Assembly (NCBI RefSeq): GCF_051860505.1
Contig: NZ_JBHYDX010000017.1
Location: forward strand, 56,350 to 120,349
Direction: 5' to 3'
Length of the DNA stretch: 64,000 nt
Source of the DNA: Pannonibacter sp051860505
Lineage (GTDB): Bacteria; Pseudomonadota; Alphaproteobacteria; Rhizobiales; Stappiaceae
In this document: piece by piece, positions 27,203-36,364 of the stretch
How the letters are laid out: the number at the start of each line of letters is the position of its first letter
Position numbering within the stretch: the stretch's first letter is position 1
Notes under the pieces: generated by a model
The model's input: only the letters and a program-made list of their open reading frames with translations
What the model was told of the DNA's origin: nothing
Databases searched by the model: none
Position numbers and translations under genes: made by a program

Positions 27203-29845
27203 TTAAGCCAGGCAGCGTTCGACAATGTCTCGCGTGTCCTTTGACAGGATGGCAGAACCCGCGATGCGGGTCAGGACCCCTTCGGCGAGCCCGGCACGCA
27301 CCGGCTCGAGGGCCTGCCAAGACCGGAAGGCGGAAACGAGCCTTGCGGCAAGCTGCGGATTGCGCTGGTCGAGCCGTTCGACAACATCGCCAAGGAACAC
27401 GAACCCCGCCCCGTCCGCCCGCGTGAACTGGGACTGATTGCCGGTTGAAAAGGCGCCGATCAGGGCGCGCACCCGGTTTGGATTGGAGAAGTCGAAAGCG
27501 GGATGCCGGGTCAGGGCGTCGATCTGGGTCAGGGCTGTGTCTGCCGGGTTGGTTGCCTGCACCGTAAACCACTTGTCCATTGCGAGCGGATGTCCGCCGT
27601 GGCGCTTTTCGAAGGCGGCAAGCGCATCCGAAGCGCCAGCCAGTTGCTCGTGGACAAGGACGGTTAGCGCGGCCAGACGGTCGGTCATGTTGTCCGCCTC
27701 GCGGGCATGCCGCGCGACAATCTCCTCCCGGTCGTCCCGGTCCGAGACAGCAAGGTAACCGAGGCACAGGCCTTTCAGGGCACGCTCGCCGGCATCGGCT
27801 GCGGATGGAGTGAACGGGCGCTGTCCGAGCGTTTCGGCGTGGGCGACGAACGCCTCGACATGCGCGCTGCCGATTGCCGAGCGCAGCATCCTGCGTGCCG
27901 CGAGTATCGTAACAGGTTCAACGTCCTTGCCGATTTCCCGCGCCAGATCGGCCTCGCCGGGCAGATTAAGCACCTGCGCCCTGAACGCCGGATCGAGGGT
28001 AGAATTGCTCAAGACCTCGCCGAAGGCGGTGACGAGGGCGGTATCGACCGTCACCGCCTGACCTTGGCGCAGGCCGGCATAGAGCCGCATCAGTTCGCGC
28101 GTGGCAAGATCCTGCGCTGCCTGCCAGCGGTTGAAGGGATCGCTGTCATGCCGCAGCTGAAACAGCAGGTCTGCGGGCGACTGCGACGCGCTCAGGGTCA
28201 CAGGCGCGGAAAAGCCACGCAACAGGGACAGGACCGGCCGGCCGGAAACGTCGGCAAACGTGAAAGTTTGACTGCGCTCGGAAAGGAGCAGGACATCGCC
28301 GTTGGCTTGATCCGTTTCCTGCGGACGCAGGTCCAGATCCTCCCCATTACCGCCGAGGAAACCGAAGCGCAGCGGGATCAGCATCGGCTGCTTGCTGTCC
28401 TGGCCTGGGGTCGGCGCCAGGCTCTGGGTCAGGGTCAGCGAGGCCGCGCCGCTCCCTGCGTCATGGACAAGGTTCACCTCGACGCGCGGCGTGCCCGACT
28501 GCTCGTACCACAAGGAGAACTGGGTCAGATCGCGGCCACTCACGTCTGCAAAGCAGGCGAGAAACTGCTCGATGGTCGCCGCATCGCCGTCATGGCGCCG
28601 GATATAAAGATCCATGCCTTTGCGAAAATCTGTTTCGCCGAGCAAGGTCTTCAGCATGCGGACGACTTCGGCCCCTTTCTCGTAGACCGTGGCCGTGTAG
28701 AAATTGTTGATCTCGCGATAGGCGCGCGGGCGCACCGGATGCGCCAGCGGACCGGCATCTTCGGGAAACTGATGTGATTTCAGAAGGCGCACATCGGCGA
28801 TGCGCTTCACCGGGCGCGAGCGCATGTCGGAGCTGAACTCCTGGTCGCGGAAGACGGTGAGGCCTTCTTTCAGGCAGAGCTGGAACCAGTCGCGGCAAGT
28901 GATGCGGTTGCCGGTCCAGTTGTGGAAATACTCATGCGCGATCACGGCCTCGACATGGGCATAGTCCTGGTCTGTCGCCGTTTCCGGATCAGCCAGAACA
29001 TACTTGTCGTTGAAGATGTTGAGGCCCTTGTTCTCCATCGCGCCCATGTTGAAGTCGGACACGGCGACGATGTTGAACACGTCGAGGTCATATTCGAGAC
29101 CAAACACCTGTTCGTCCCATGTCATCGAGCGCTTGAGCGAACCCATCGCCCAGCCACACATGTCTTCCTTGCCCGGCTCGACATAGATGCCAAGCTCGAC
29201 GTTTCGGCCTGAGGCGGTGGTGAAACGGTCCTTTACGCAAGCGAGAGTGCCGGCGACGAGGGCGAAGAGATATGCGGGCTTGGGATGCGGGTCATGCCAG
29301 ACGGCAAAGTGGCGGCTGGTGCCCGGCAGGCGACCGCTGTCCTTCAGGTTGCCATTGCCAAGCAGGACAGGAGCCTCGTCCAGCTCTGCCTCGATCCGGG
29401 TCGTGTAGACAGAAAGGACATCCGGCCGGTCGAGGAAATAGGTGATCCGCCGAAACCCTTCCGCCTCGCACTGCGTGCAATAGGTGCCTGACGAACGGTA
29501 GAGCCCCATCAGCGTGCTGTTGGCATCCGGGTTGAGCTGGGTTTGGATCTCCAGCCGGAACGGCTCTGATGGCGGACGCAGCAGCGACAAGGCTGACGGC
29601 GTTGCCGAGAATTCGTCCGCCGACAGAGCATGTCCGTCGAGCTGCAGGCGTTCCAGTTGCAGTCCATCGCCGTCCAGCGTGAGAGGTGTACCGGCGAGGG
29701 TGCCTGGAGCACGGCGGATCGACAGTACCGCCTTGACGCGCGTGGAAGCCGGATGCAGCCAGACGTCGAGATCGACCGTATCGATGCAGTAGGCGGGTGG
29801 CCGGTAGTCTTCGAGCCGGACAACGGTCTGGTCATGCGTCGACAT
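27203..29845 (-). CDS. pepN: Aminopeptidase N (M1 family zinc metallopeptidase)
   Basis: The 880-aa protein carries the M1 exopeptidase motif G-A-M-E-N (268-272) and the zinc site H-E-Y-F-H (His304, Glu305, His308) with third ligand Glu327 in C-L-K-E-G-L-T. The length and C-terminal helical region fit the E. coli PepN subfamily. It removes N-terminal residues from peptides in the cytoplasm. ATG 29845 is preceded by AGGAG eight bases upstream; the reading frame is open for 50 codons more but without PepN similarity. Confidence 0.95.
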   Translation of the reverse strand: MSTHDQTVVRLEDYRPPAYCIDTVDLDVWLHPASTRVKAVLSIRRAPGTLAGTPLTLDGDGLQLERLQLDGHALSADEFSATPSALSLLRPPSEPFRLEIQTQLNPDANSTLMGLYRSSGTYCTQCEAEGFRRITYFLDRPDVLSVYTTRIEAELDEAPVLLGNGNLKDSGRLPGTSRHFAVWHDPHPKPAYLFALVAGTLACVKDRFTTASGRNVELGIYVEPGKEDMCGWAMGSLKRSMTWDEQVFGLEYDLDVFNIVAVSDFNMGAMENKGLNIFNDKYVLADPETATDQDYAHVEAVIAHEYFHNWTGNRITCRDWFQLCLKEGLTVFRDQEFSSDMRSRPVKRIADVRLLKSHQFPEDAGPLAHPVRPRAYREINNFYTATVYEKGAEVVRMLKTLLGETDFRKGMDLYIRRHDGDAATIEQFLACFADVSGRDLTQFSLWYEQSGTPRVEVNLVHDAGSGAASLTLTQSLAPTPGQDSKQPMLIPLRFGFLGGNGEDLDLRPQETDQANGDVLLLSERSQTFTFADVSGRPVLSLLRGFSAPVTLSASQSPADLLFQLRHDSDPFNRWQAAQDLATRELMRLYAGLRQGQAVTVDTALVTAFGEVLSNSTLDPAFRAQVLNLPGEADLAREIGKDVEPVTILAARRMLRSAIGSAHVEAFVAHAETLGQRPFTPSAADAGERALKGLCLGYLAVSDRDDREEIVARHAREADNMTDRLAALTVLVHEQLAGASDALAAFEKRHGGHPLAMDKWFTVQATNPADTALTQIDALTRHPAFDFSNPNRVRALIGAFSTGNQSQFTRADGAGFVFLGDVVERLDQRNPQLAARLVSAFRSWQALEPVRAGLAEGVLTRIAGSAILSKDTRDIVERCLA

Positions 29846-29904
29846 GGGGGTACTCCTGCGGCAGGCGTCGGTATGCTGCGGTTTAGCCAGACCGGCCTCG
29901 CCCG

Positions 29905-30972
29905 TCACGCGGCCTTTTCGATGATCAGGCCGAAGCAGGTGGAGGCAAATCCGTCGATGGACAATTTCATGTGCGGCGCGCCATCGGTCCAGCACTGGGT
30001 GAGGATCGCCGGCCAGTCGTTCACGTAAGGCGGAATGTCGATGAACTGGTCCATCGGCGCTTTGCCAATGTCAAAATTCAAAGGGCGCACCTTGTGACCC
30101 TTTGCGCTCAGATGCGCGGCCAGTTCCTCGAAGTGCTTGCGCTGGTAGAGAACGGTGACCCAGTTGTCCAGGGTCTCGCCGTCGTTCATGAAGTTGAACT
30201 CGGTGGTATGGACAGCGATCCCGCCCGCCCGCAGCGGCTTCAGGGAATTCTCGATGAAGTCAAGCCCGTGCCTGAGGCTGCCCAGGTGCTCCAGTGCACA
30301 GATCGACCAGGTGAAGTCGAAGTCGGCAAGGTCATCCGGAATGGTGTTCATGTCGACATAGCGCAGGCTGATATGCCGGTCGAATGCCTCCCGGGAGACC
30401 AGTTCTGCGCGGAAGGCCTTCTCGATACTCGCCGCATATTCGTTGGTCTTTGACCACACCTTGGCCGCTTCATTGTCCGGCGGAAGATCGGTCACCAGCA
30501 CATCGACAGCTTCGCTTGCCAGCAGCGAGGGGATTGGTTCCTCGCCGCAGCCAAATCCAAGGCCGCGCTTGCCGGGCTGGATCATGCCATGCTCGTGCAG
30601 GGCCTGCAGGACATAGACGAATTCCCAGAGTTTGCGATGGAAGAAGATCGGGATCTGCAGCCGCCCGGCCCAATAGGCTGCCCAGTCCGATTCAAGGTCC
30701 AACTGGGTCGATGCCTTGCTCTCCAGTCCGACATGATGGACGGTCAGGCCGGTTCGCACCGGCAGGTCAGCGGCCAGCTTGCGGGCGAGGGCGTAGCCCA
30801 TGTTCTTGATATTGTAGTGCAGGAACTCGATGTCTTTTGTCTTGGCCCACATCGGATTGATGTTGGGCTGTCCGGTATCTCGCGTGAGACGGATCCGGTT
30901 GTCGAACAGGTACTCGGTTGTCCGTTCGACAAAGGCGCGGATGTCCTCGGTCAGGGTTGGCTTCTTGAACAT
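29905..30972 (-). CDS. SAM-dependent methyltransferase-like protein
   Basis: This 355-aa protein has a Rossmann core from about residue 130. The glycine motif is G-L-G-F-G-C-G-E-E-P, followed by an acidic residue in V-D-V-L-V-T-D-L-P and the F-T-W-S-I-C-A-L-E-H-L strand. The first 125 residues are extra and contain a H-H-V-G-L-E and W-A-A-Y-W-A-G-R region of unknown role. It is probably a class I methyltransferase related to those in polysaccharide or secondary-metabolite clusters; its substrate is unknown. It stands 59 bases upstream of pepN on the same strand and is divergent from the CoA-transferase gene. Confidence 0.75.
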   Translation of the reverse strand: MFKKPTLTEDIRAFVERTTEYLFDNRIRLTRDTGQPNINPMWAKTKDIEFLHYNIKNMGYALARKLAADLPVRTGLTVHHVGLESKASTQLDLESDWAAYWAGRLQIPIFFHRKLWEFVYVLQALHEHGMIQPGKRGLGFGCGEEPIPSLLASEAVDVLVTDLPPDNEAAKVWSKTNEYAASIEKAFRAELVSREAFDRHISLRYVDMNTIPDDLADFDFTWSICALEHLGSLRHGLDFIENSLKPLRAGGIAVHTTEFNFMNDGETLDNWVTVLYQRKHFEELAAHLSAKGHKVRPLNFDIGKAPMDQFIDIPPYVNDWPAILTQCWTDGAPHMKLSIDGFASTCFGLIIEKAA

Positions 30973-31162
30973 GGCGAGGCAATCCGAAATGGAAAAGAGA
31001 ACAGGATGGGACGGGGTATAGCCCTAGCAGGGCGGGTTGTTCGCGGGCAAGCCTGAACGTGCAGGCTGCAGCTGTCGGTTTTGATTGCGCAGCTGCATCC
31101 GGAGAGCTATCGCAACGGCTGTCCAAGCTGGCAACCTGACGTGAATCGCGAAGGAGCAGTCC

Positions 31163-32329
31163 GTGCGTGCACCCCTTGAAGGCATCAAGGTGCTTGAACT
31201 TGCCCGTATCCTTGCGGGCCCCTGGGCGGGTCAGACCCTGGCGGATCTCGGCGCCGAGGTGATCAAGGTCGAAAGTCCGCAGGGCGACGACACGCGGACC
31301 TGGGGGCCTCCGTTTGTCGAGCCGTCAGATGGGGGCAAGCCGGATGCAGCCTATTTTCATGCCTGCAACCGCGGCAAGCGGTCAATCGCCGTCGACTTCA
31401 CGACAGCCGAGGGCCAGGACCTTGTTCGCCGTCTCGCCGCTGATGCCGATATCCTGATCGAGAATTTCAAGGTCGGCGGTCTGGCGAAATATAGCCTCGA
31501 TTACGACAACCTGAAGGCGATCAATCCGAAGCTGATCTATTGCTCGATTACCGGCTTTGGCCAGGATGGGCCTTACGCGCACCGTGCGGGCTATGACTTC
31601 ATGATCCAGGGGCTTGGTGGCTACATGGATCTGACCGGCGCCGCCGATGGCGAGCCGCAGAAGGTTGGCGTCGCGGTGGCGGATATTTTCACAGGCGTCT
31701 ACAGCGTCATCGGCATTCTGGCGGCTCTTCGCCGCCGCGACATGACCGGGGAGGGCGAGCACATCGACATGGCCCTTCTCGATGCGCAGGTCGGTGTCCT
31801 GGCAAACCAGGCCGAGAATTACTTCATCTCCGGCAAGGCGCCGCGTCGCATGGGAAATGCGCATCCCAACATCGTACCCTACCAGGTTTTCGCAACATCC
31901 GACGGTCATCTGATCATTGCCTGCGGCAATGACGGCCAGTTCCAGCGCCTGTGCGGCGTGTTGGGATGCCCGGAACTGGCAAACGACCCTGCTTTCGCTA
32001 CCAACAGCGCGCGGGTAGCCGCACGCGAGGCGCTCGTCCCGAAACTCGCTGCTCTGACGTTGACCATGACCCGGGACGACCTTTTGGCCCGGCTGGAATG
32101 TGTGGGCGTACCGGCTGGTCCAATCAACACCATTGCGGATGTGTTCGAGGATCCCCAAGTCCGCCACAGGGAGATGAAGATTGCCCTGCCGGCTGACAGG
32201 GTTGCGAAAGGTGAGGTGCCTTCCGTGCGGACACCGATCCGCTTTCGCAATGCCGGGTTGGTGCTTGAGCGCGCCGCGCCGCGGCTCGACGAGGATGGTG
32301 ACGAGATCCGTTCAGGACTTGGGCTTTAG
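31163..32329 (+). CDS. Class III CoA-transferase (CaiB/BaiF family)
   Basis: The 388-aa protein begins P-L-E-G-I-K-V-L-E-L-A-R-I-L-A-G-P-W and has L-G-A-E-V-I-K-V-E plus the R-G-K-R-S-I-A-V-D-F core. The family Asp nucleophile is expected in the A-D-I-F-T-G-V-Y segment. It transfers CoA between organic acids such as carnitine, oxalate or succinate derivatives; the substrate cannot be decided here. Translation starts at GTG 31163 with AAGGAG at 31151-31156. No other metabolic gene is adjacent. Confidence 0.92.
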   Translation: MRAPLEGIKVLELARILAGPWAGQTLADLGAEVIKVESPQGDDTRTWGPPFVEPSDGGKPDAAYFHACNRGKRSIAVDFTTAEGQDLVRRLAADADILIENFKVGGLAKYSLDYDNLKAINPKLIYCSITGFGQDGPYAHRAGYDFMIQGLGGYMDLTGAADGEPQKVGVAVADIFTGVYSVIGILAALRRRDMTGEGEHIDMALLDAQVGVLANQAENYFISGKAPRRMGNAHPNIVPYQVFATSDGHLIIACGNDGQFQRLCGVLGCPELANDPAFATNSARVAAREALVPKLAALTLTMTRDDLLARLECVGVPAGPINTIADVFEDPQVRHREMKIALPADRVAKGEVPSVRTPIRFRNAGLVLERAAPRLDEDGDEIRSGLGL

Positions 32330-32454
32330 AATGCCGCAACGACAGCCTGTTACAAGCAGTATGGTTGCTTTGCCGGCCAAATCGGGACATCCCTCATTGA
32401 CCTGACCGATTTGCGGTCCGGTTGCCAGGACTGCAAGAGAGGACAAGCAAGAGG

Positions 32455-34326
32455 ATGGCGGCACGCCTGCGTTTTCCATGGCTCCGGCAGGTTCCCCTGA
32501 CGCGGATTGTCAGCCTCGGCTTCGGCCTCTTGGTTGGCGTTGCTGTATCGCTGGTCCTGTTCATGATGGTCCAGGCGAACATCCAGAACACGTTTTCGCT
32601 GCTGAATGACAAGGCAATCCTGATTATCCAGAGCATGGAGCGGCAGGTGCGCGGCTATCTCGACCAGATGGAAGAGGCTGTTGTTGCGCTGAAGGTCTTG
32701 TTCGATGAAGGGCAGATTGACCTTGGCAACAAGGACAGCGTGCTTGCCGACCTCTCGGCTGCGCTGGCCGCGAATTCCCGCATTACCGTGCTTCTGATAA
32801 CTGACGCCGGTGGTGAGACCTATGGCGTCTACAAGGCGCCGAACGGCAAGCTCTGGCCTTTCAAGCGGGCATCTGAGGTGCCAGGCGGTATTCAGCATGC
32901 CATGCCCGAGACAATGCCCAGTTCGCGGCCGGTTTGGGGCCCGCTGGTCAGCAATGAGTCCGGCGTCTTCGCCAACGTCACCGTGCCGATCTTGCGGCGT
33001 GGGGATCCGGTTGCCTATCTGACGGCTGCAACCTCGATGACGAGCCTTGGCGACGCCGTTCGCGCCCTCGACGAGGGGCCTGACGCGACCACATTCATCA
33101 TCACCGGCGAGGGCGAACTGATTGTCCATTCGGACCAGCATCTCTTGCTCACAGGTGGATCCCCGGACAGGCAGGTGCCTTCGTCTGTTGCTGAGTTCGG
33201 CGATCCGGTACTGTCAGGCATCCCGACCGGCGCACATTTTTCGACGTTCCAGAAGGCGGCTGATCTCGGCATCGAGGTGCTGGGCATTGAGGCGAGTGGT
33301 GAGGAATTCATCCTGATGCGTGTGCCGATCACGGGCTACAGTGCGACGCCCTGGATCATCGGCCAGTATTTTCGCGGCACATCCGTTTCGCGGGAAATCC
33401 GGCGTCTGTCGGGCTCTGCGGTGGTCGGATTTGGCGCCATGGTGGTTGCCGTCTTGCTGGCGATCTGGCTGGGCCGACGGGTGTCCCGGCCTTTGCGCGA
33501 CATTGCCGAACAGGCCGAGCATGTCGGACGTCTGGCGCTGGATGATGTGACACCGCTGCCGCGCAGCCGGGTGAAGGAAGTTGACCAAGTGGCGCTGGCC
33601 TTCAATGCCATGGTCATTGGTCTCAAGGCGATGAACACCTATGTGCCGCGATCCCTGTTCCGCAAGCTGATGCGCCTCGGCATCGACCGTGCCGCCATGG
33701 CGCGGGAGGCGGAACTCACCATGCTGTTCAGCGACATCGTTGGGTTCACGGCCGTTTCGGAACACATGTCGGCTGCAGAGACGGCCGAACTCCTCAACGA
33801 GCATTTTGCGCTTCTGGTGGAGGCCGTCGAGAGCGAGGGCGGCACGGTCGACAAGTTCATCGGCGATGGCATGCTCGCCTTCTGGGGGGCGCCGGACGCC
33901 CGCGCCGACCACGCTGTCGCGGCGGTGCGGACATCACAACGGATCAGTCATGCCGTGAAAGCCTGGAACCAGCAGCAGATCGCTGCCGGACGCCCGGCGA
34001 TGCATCTGCGGATCGGACTGCATTCCGGGGCAGTCGTGGTGGGCAATGTCGGTGCGCTGGACCGCTGGAACTATACCATCGTCGGCGATGCGGTGAATGT
34101 CTGCGAGCGGCTGCAGTCGCTCGGCCGCGAGGTTGCGCCATTGGATGAGGTGGTGATCCTGGCCAGCGAGGACACCATCAACCGCCTGCCACCCGGCTGC
34201 GCCTGCGCCCCGGTCGGGACGCACCGTTTGCGCGGCCGCACAGGAGATGTCGAGGTTTGGAAGCTCGATGCGGACGGCGACCCTGACCTGTTGCGGGCCG
34301 TCGGCGGCCAAGTCGCTGCGGAATAG
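32455..34326 (+). CDS. Membrane-bound class III adenylate/guanylate cyclase with periplasmic sensor and HAMP
   Basis: The 623-aa protein has a membrane helix at about residues 20-42 and a periplasmic Cache-like sensor of about 270 residues. A second helix at about 320-340 leads into a HAMP domain. The class III cyclase domain (about 415-600) shows metal-binding Asp residues in L-F-S-D-I-V-G-F and F-I-G-D-G-M-L-A-F. The purine-binding Lys precedes F-I-G-D, and Thr in N-Y-T-I-V-G-D, with N-V-C-E-R-L, completes the site. All catalytic residues appear present. The Lys/Thr pair favours ATP, so cAMP is the likely product. A CRP-type operator follows downstream. Confidence 0.9.
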   Translation: MAARLRFPWLRQVPLTRIVSLGFGLLVGVAVSLVLFMMVQANIQNTFSLLNDKAILIIQSMERQVRGYLDQMEEAVVALKVLFDEGQIDLGNKDSVLADLSAALAANSRITVLLITDAGGETYGVYKAPNGKLWPFKRASEVPGGIQHAMPETMPSSRPVWGPLVSNESGVFANVTVPILRRGDPVAYLTAATSMTSLGDAVRALDEGPDATTFIITGEGELIVHSDQHLLLTGGSPDRQVPSSVAEFGDPVLSGIPTGAHFSTFQKAADLGIEVLGIEASGEEFILMRVPITGYSATPWIIGQYFRGTSVSREIRRLSGSAVVGFGAMVVAVLLAIWLGRRVSRPLRDIAEQAEHVGRLALDDVTPLPRSRVKEVDQVALAFNAMVIGLKAMNTYVPRSLFRKLMRLGIDRAAMAREAELTMLFSDIVGFTAVSEHMSAAETAELLNEHFALLVEAVESEGGTVDKFIGDGMLAFWGAPDARADHAVAAVRTSQRISHAVKAWNQQQIAAGRPAMHLRIGLHSGAVVVGNVGALDRWNYTIVGDAVNVCERLQSLGREVAPLDEVVILASEDTINRLPPGCACAPVGTHRLRGRTGDVEVWKLDADGDPDLLRAVGGQVAAE

Positions 34327-34348
34327 GCATTTTCTCCCCCCTGAACCA

Positions 34349-34366
34349 GTGTGATAGCGATCACAC
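34349..34366. promoter_or_regulatory. CRP-type operator between adenylate cyclase and ABC importer operon
   Basis: GTGTGAT-AGCG-ATCACAC has perfect 7-bp arms and matches the CRP consensus half-sites TGTGA/TCACA with six-base spacing. It ends 114 bases before the GTG start of the ABC ATPase gene, a distance suitable for activation of its promoter. Confidence 0.72.
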
Positions 34367-34480
34367 AACCGCCATTTAACCTGTCCGGCATCGGGCCGGT
34401 CTGGTATTGGTTGTTGTAAGGTGGCCTCTGGTCACGCTATTGCCTGTTTCACCAACAGTCTCTTGGGGGAGGGACGAAGA

Positions 34481-36364
34481 GTGAATGTTTTATCGATCAA
34501 TGGTCTGACAGTCGATTTTCACACGGATGAAGGCGTTACCCGCGCCGTCGATAACGTGTCTTTTGTCGTTCCCCAGAACCGGACCGTCGCCTTGGTGGGC
34601 GAGTCTGGATCCGGCAAGACCGTGGTATCGCAGACCATCATGGGGCTTCTGCCCTCTGCCGCGCGTATTGCTGCCGGCGAGGTGGTCCTGTCTGACCCGA
34701 CTCGTGTCGAAGCCCCTGTCGATATCGCCCAACTGGACCGCAAGGGCCAGCGCATGCGTCACCTGCGCGGCAACAAGGTGGCAATCATTTTCCAGGAACC
34801 GATGACCTCGCTGTCGCCATTGCACACCATCGGCGACCAGATTGGCGAGGCCGCGCGCCTGCATCGTGGCGTCGGTCCGGGCGAGGCGCGTGAGCTGACC
34901 CGCGAGATGCTGCGCCTGGTGCAGTTTCCCGACCCTGCGCGTGCCCTCGACAATTTCGCCTTTGAACTCTCCGGTGGCTTGCGTCAGCGCGCGATGATTG
35001 CCATGGCGTTGATTTGCCGCCCGGCCCTCCTGATCGCAGACGAGCCGACGACGGCGCTCGATGTCACGATCCAGGCAGAGATCCTGAAGCTTATCAAGGA
35101 TGTACAGTCCGAGCTTGAGATGTCAGTCCTGATGATCACTCATGACTTCGGTGTCGTTGCCAACATGGCGGACGAAGTTGTGGTGATCTACCACGGCCGC
35201 ATCATGGAAAAGGGCACGGCTCGGGCGCTGTTTGAAAATCCGCAGCACGACTATCTGAAGGCGCTGCTGAGTGCCGTGCCGCGGTTTGCCATGGACAAGT
35301 CGGAGCGGCTGGTTCCGATCCGGCCGATTGCTGTCGATACGGCAAATATCCGCCGCCCGGCCGCCGAGGCTCCGGCGCTGGCGCCTGGCGAGCCTCTTGT
35401 TGAGGTCCGCGACGTCTCAAAGCGGTTTTCCATCCGCAAGGGCAGCCTGTTTGGCGGCAAGGCCCGCAGTATGACAGCGCTGGACCGCGTCAATCTGACC
35501 ATCCGCAAGGGGGAGTGTCTTGGGCTCGTTGGGGAGTCCGGTTCCGGCAAGACGACCCTGGCCAAGGCGATCCTGCGCGCCATCCCGATTTGCGGTGGCA
35601 GCATCCACTACAACGGCGGCAAGATCGGCTGTGACATTGCAAAGCTGCAGGGCACGGACCTGATGGACTTCCGCCGCAAGGCGCAGTTCATTTTCCAGGA
35701 TCCGTTTTCCTCGCTCAATCCGCGCATGACCGTGAACGAGATTCTCGCGGAGCCCTTGCTCATCCACAATATCGGCACACCGGCAGAGCGTGCCGAACGG
35801 GTGCGCGAGCTGATGCGCCTGGTTGGGCTTGATGCGCGCTACCTGCGTCGCTATCCGCATTCCTTCTCCGGCGGCCAGCGGCAGCGCATTGGTATTGCCC
35901 GGGCATTGGCGCTCAATCCGGAGTTCATCCTTTGCGACGAGCCGACGTCGGCGCTGGATGTGTCGGTGCAGGCGCAGATCCTCAACCTGCTGCAGGACCT
36001 GAAGCGCGATCTCGGACTGACCTATCTCTTCGTCAGCCATAATCTGGCCGTCGTGGACTACATCGCCGACCGTGTTGCCGTGATGTGCCGAGGGCGACTG
36101 GTTGAACTGGGTGAAACGCGTGCGGTCATCGCCAATCCGTTGCATCCCTATACGAAGGCCCTGCTGGCCGCCGTTCCGGAGCCGGATCTGGACGCCCCGC
36201 TTGATTTCAGTGCGCTCGGAGCGCAGCGCGCCTCGGACCCCTCGTCCTGGCCGGAGCCCTTCCGTCTTGGCGAGGGCATAGAGCCGGCGCTTGTCGAACT
36301 TGAACCCAATCATTTTGTCTGTGCGCCCGGCCTCGCCGGTGCCGAACGGGAGACTGCTGCATGA
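34481..36364 (+). CDS. ABC importer ATPase with two fused nucleotide-binding domains
   Basis: The 627-aa protein is a fusion of two peptide-importer ATPases (OppD-OppF/GsiA type). Domain 1 has Walker A G-E-S-G-S-G-K-T-V, signature L-S-G-G-L-R-Q-R and Walker B L-L-I-A-D-E-P. Domain 2 (from about 305) has Walker A G-E-S-G-S-G-K-T-T, F-S-G-G-Q-R-Q-R and F-I-L-C-D-E-P. Both domains look active. GTG 34481 is the likely start (M-N-V-L-S-I-N-G), with GGGAGGGACGAAGA just upstream. It overlaps the binding-protein gene by ATGA. Substrate is probably a peptide or oligosaccharide. Confidence 0.92.
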   Translation: MNVLSINGLTVDFHTDEGVTRAVDNVSFVVPQNRTVALVGESGSGKTVVSQTIMGLLPSAARIAAGEVVLSDPTRVEAPVDIAQLDRKGQRMRHLRGNKVAIIFQEPMTSLSPLHTIGDQIGEAARLHRGVGPGEARELTREMLRLVQFPDPARALDNFAFELSGGLRQRAMIAMALICRPALLIADEPTTALDVTIQAEILKLIKDVQSELEMSVLMITHDFGVVANMADEVVVIYHGRIMEKGTARALFENPQHDYLKALLSAVPRFAMDKSERLVPIRPIAVDTANIRRPAAEAPALAPGEPLVEVRDVSKRFSIRKGSLFGGKARSMTALDRVNLTIRKGECLGLVGESGSGKTTLAKAILRAIPICGGSIHYNGGKIGCDIAKLQGTDLMDFRRKAQFIFQDPFSSLNPRMTVNEILAEPLLIHNIGTPAERAERVRELMRLVGLDARYLRRYPHSFSGGQRQRIGIARALALNPEFILCDEPTSALDVSVQAQILNLLQDLKRDLGLTYLFVSHNLAVVDYIADRVAVMCRGRLVELGETRAVIANPLHPYTKALLAAVPEPDLDAPLDFSALGAQRASDPSSWPEPFRLGEGIEPALVELEPNHFVCAPGLAGAERETAA

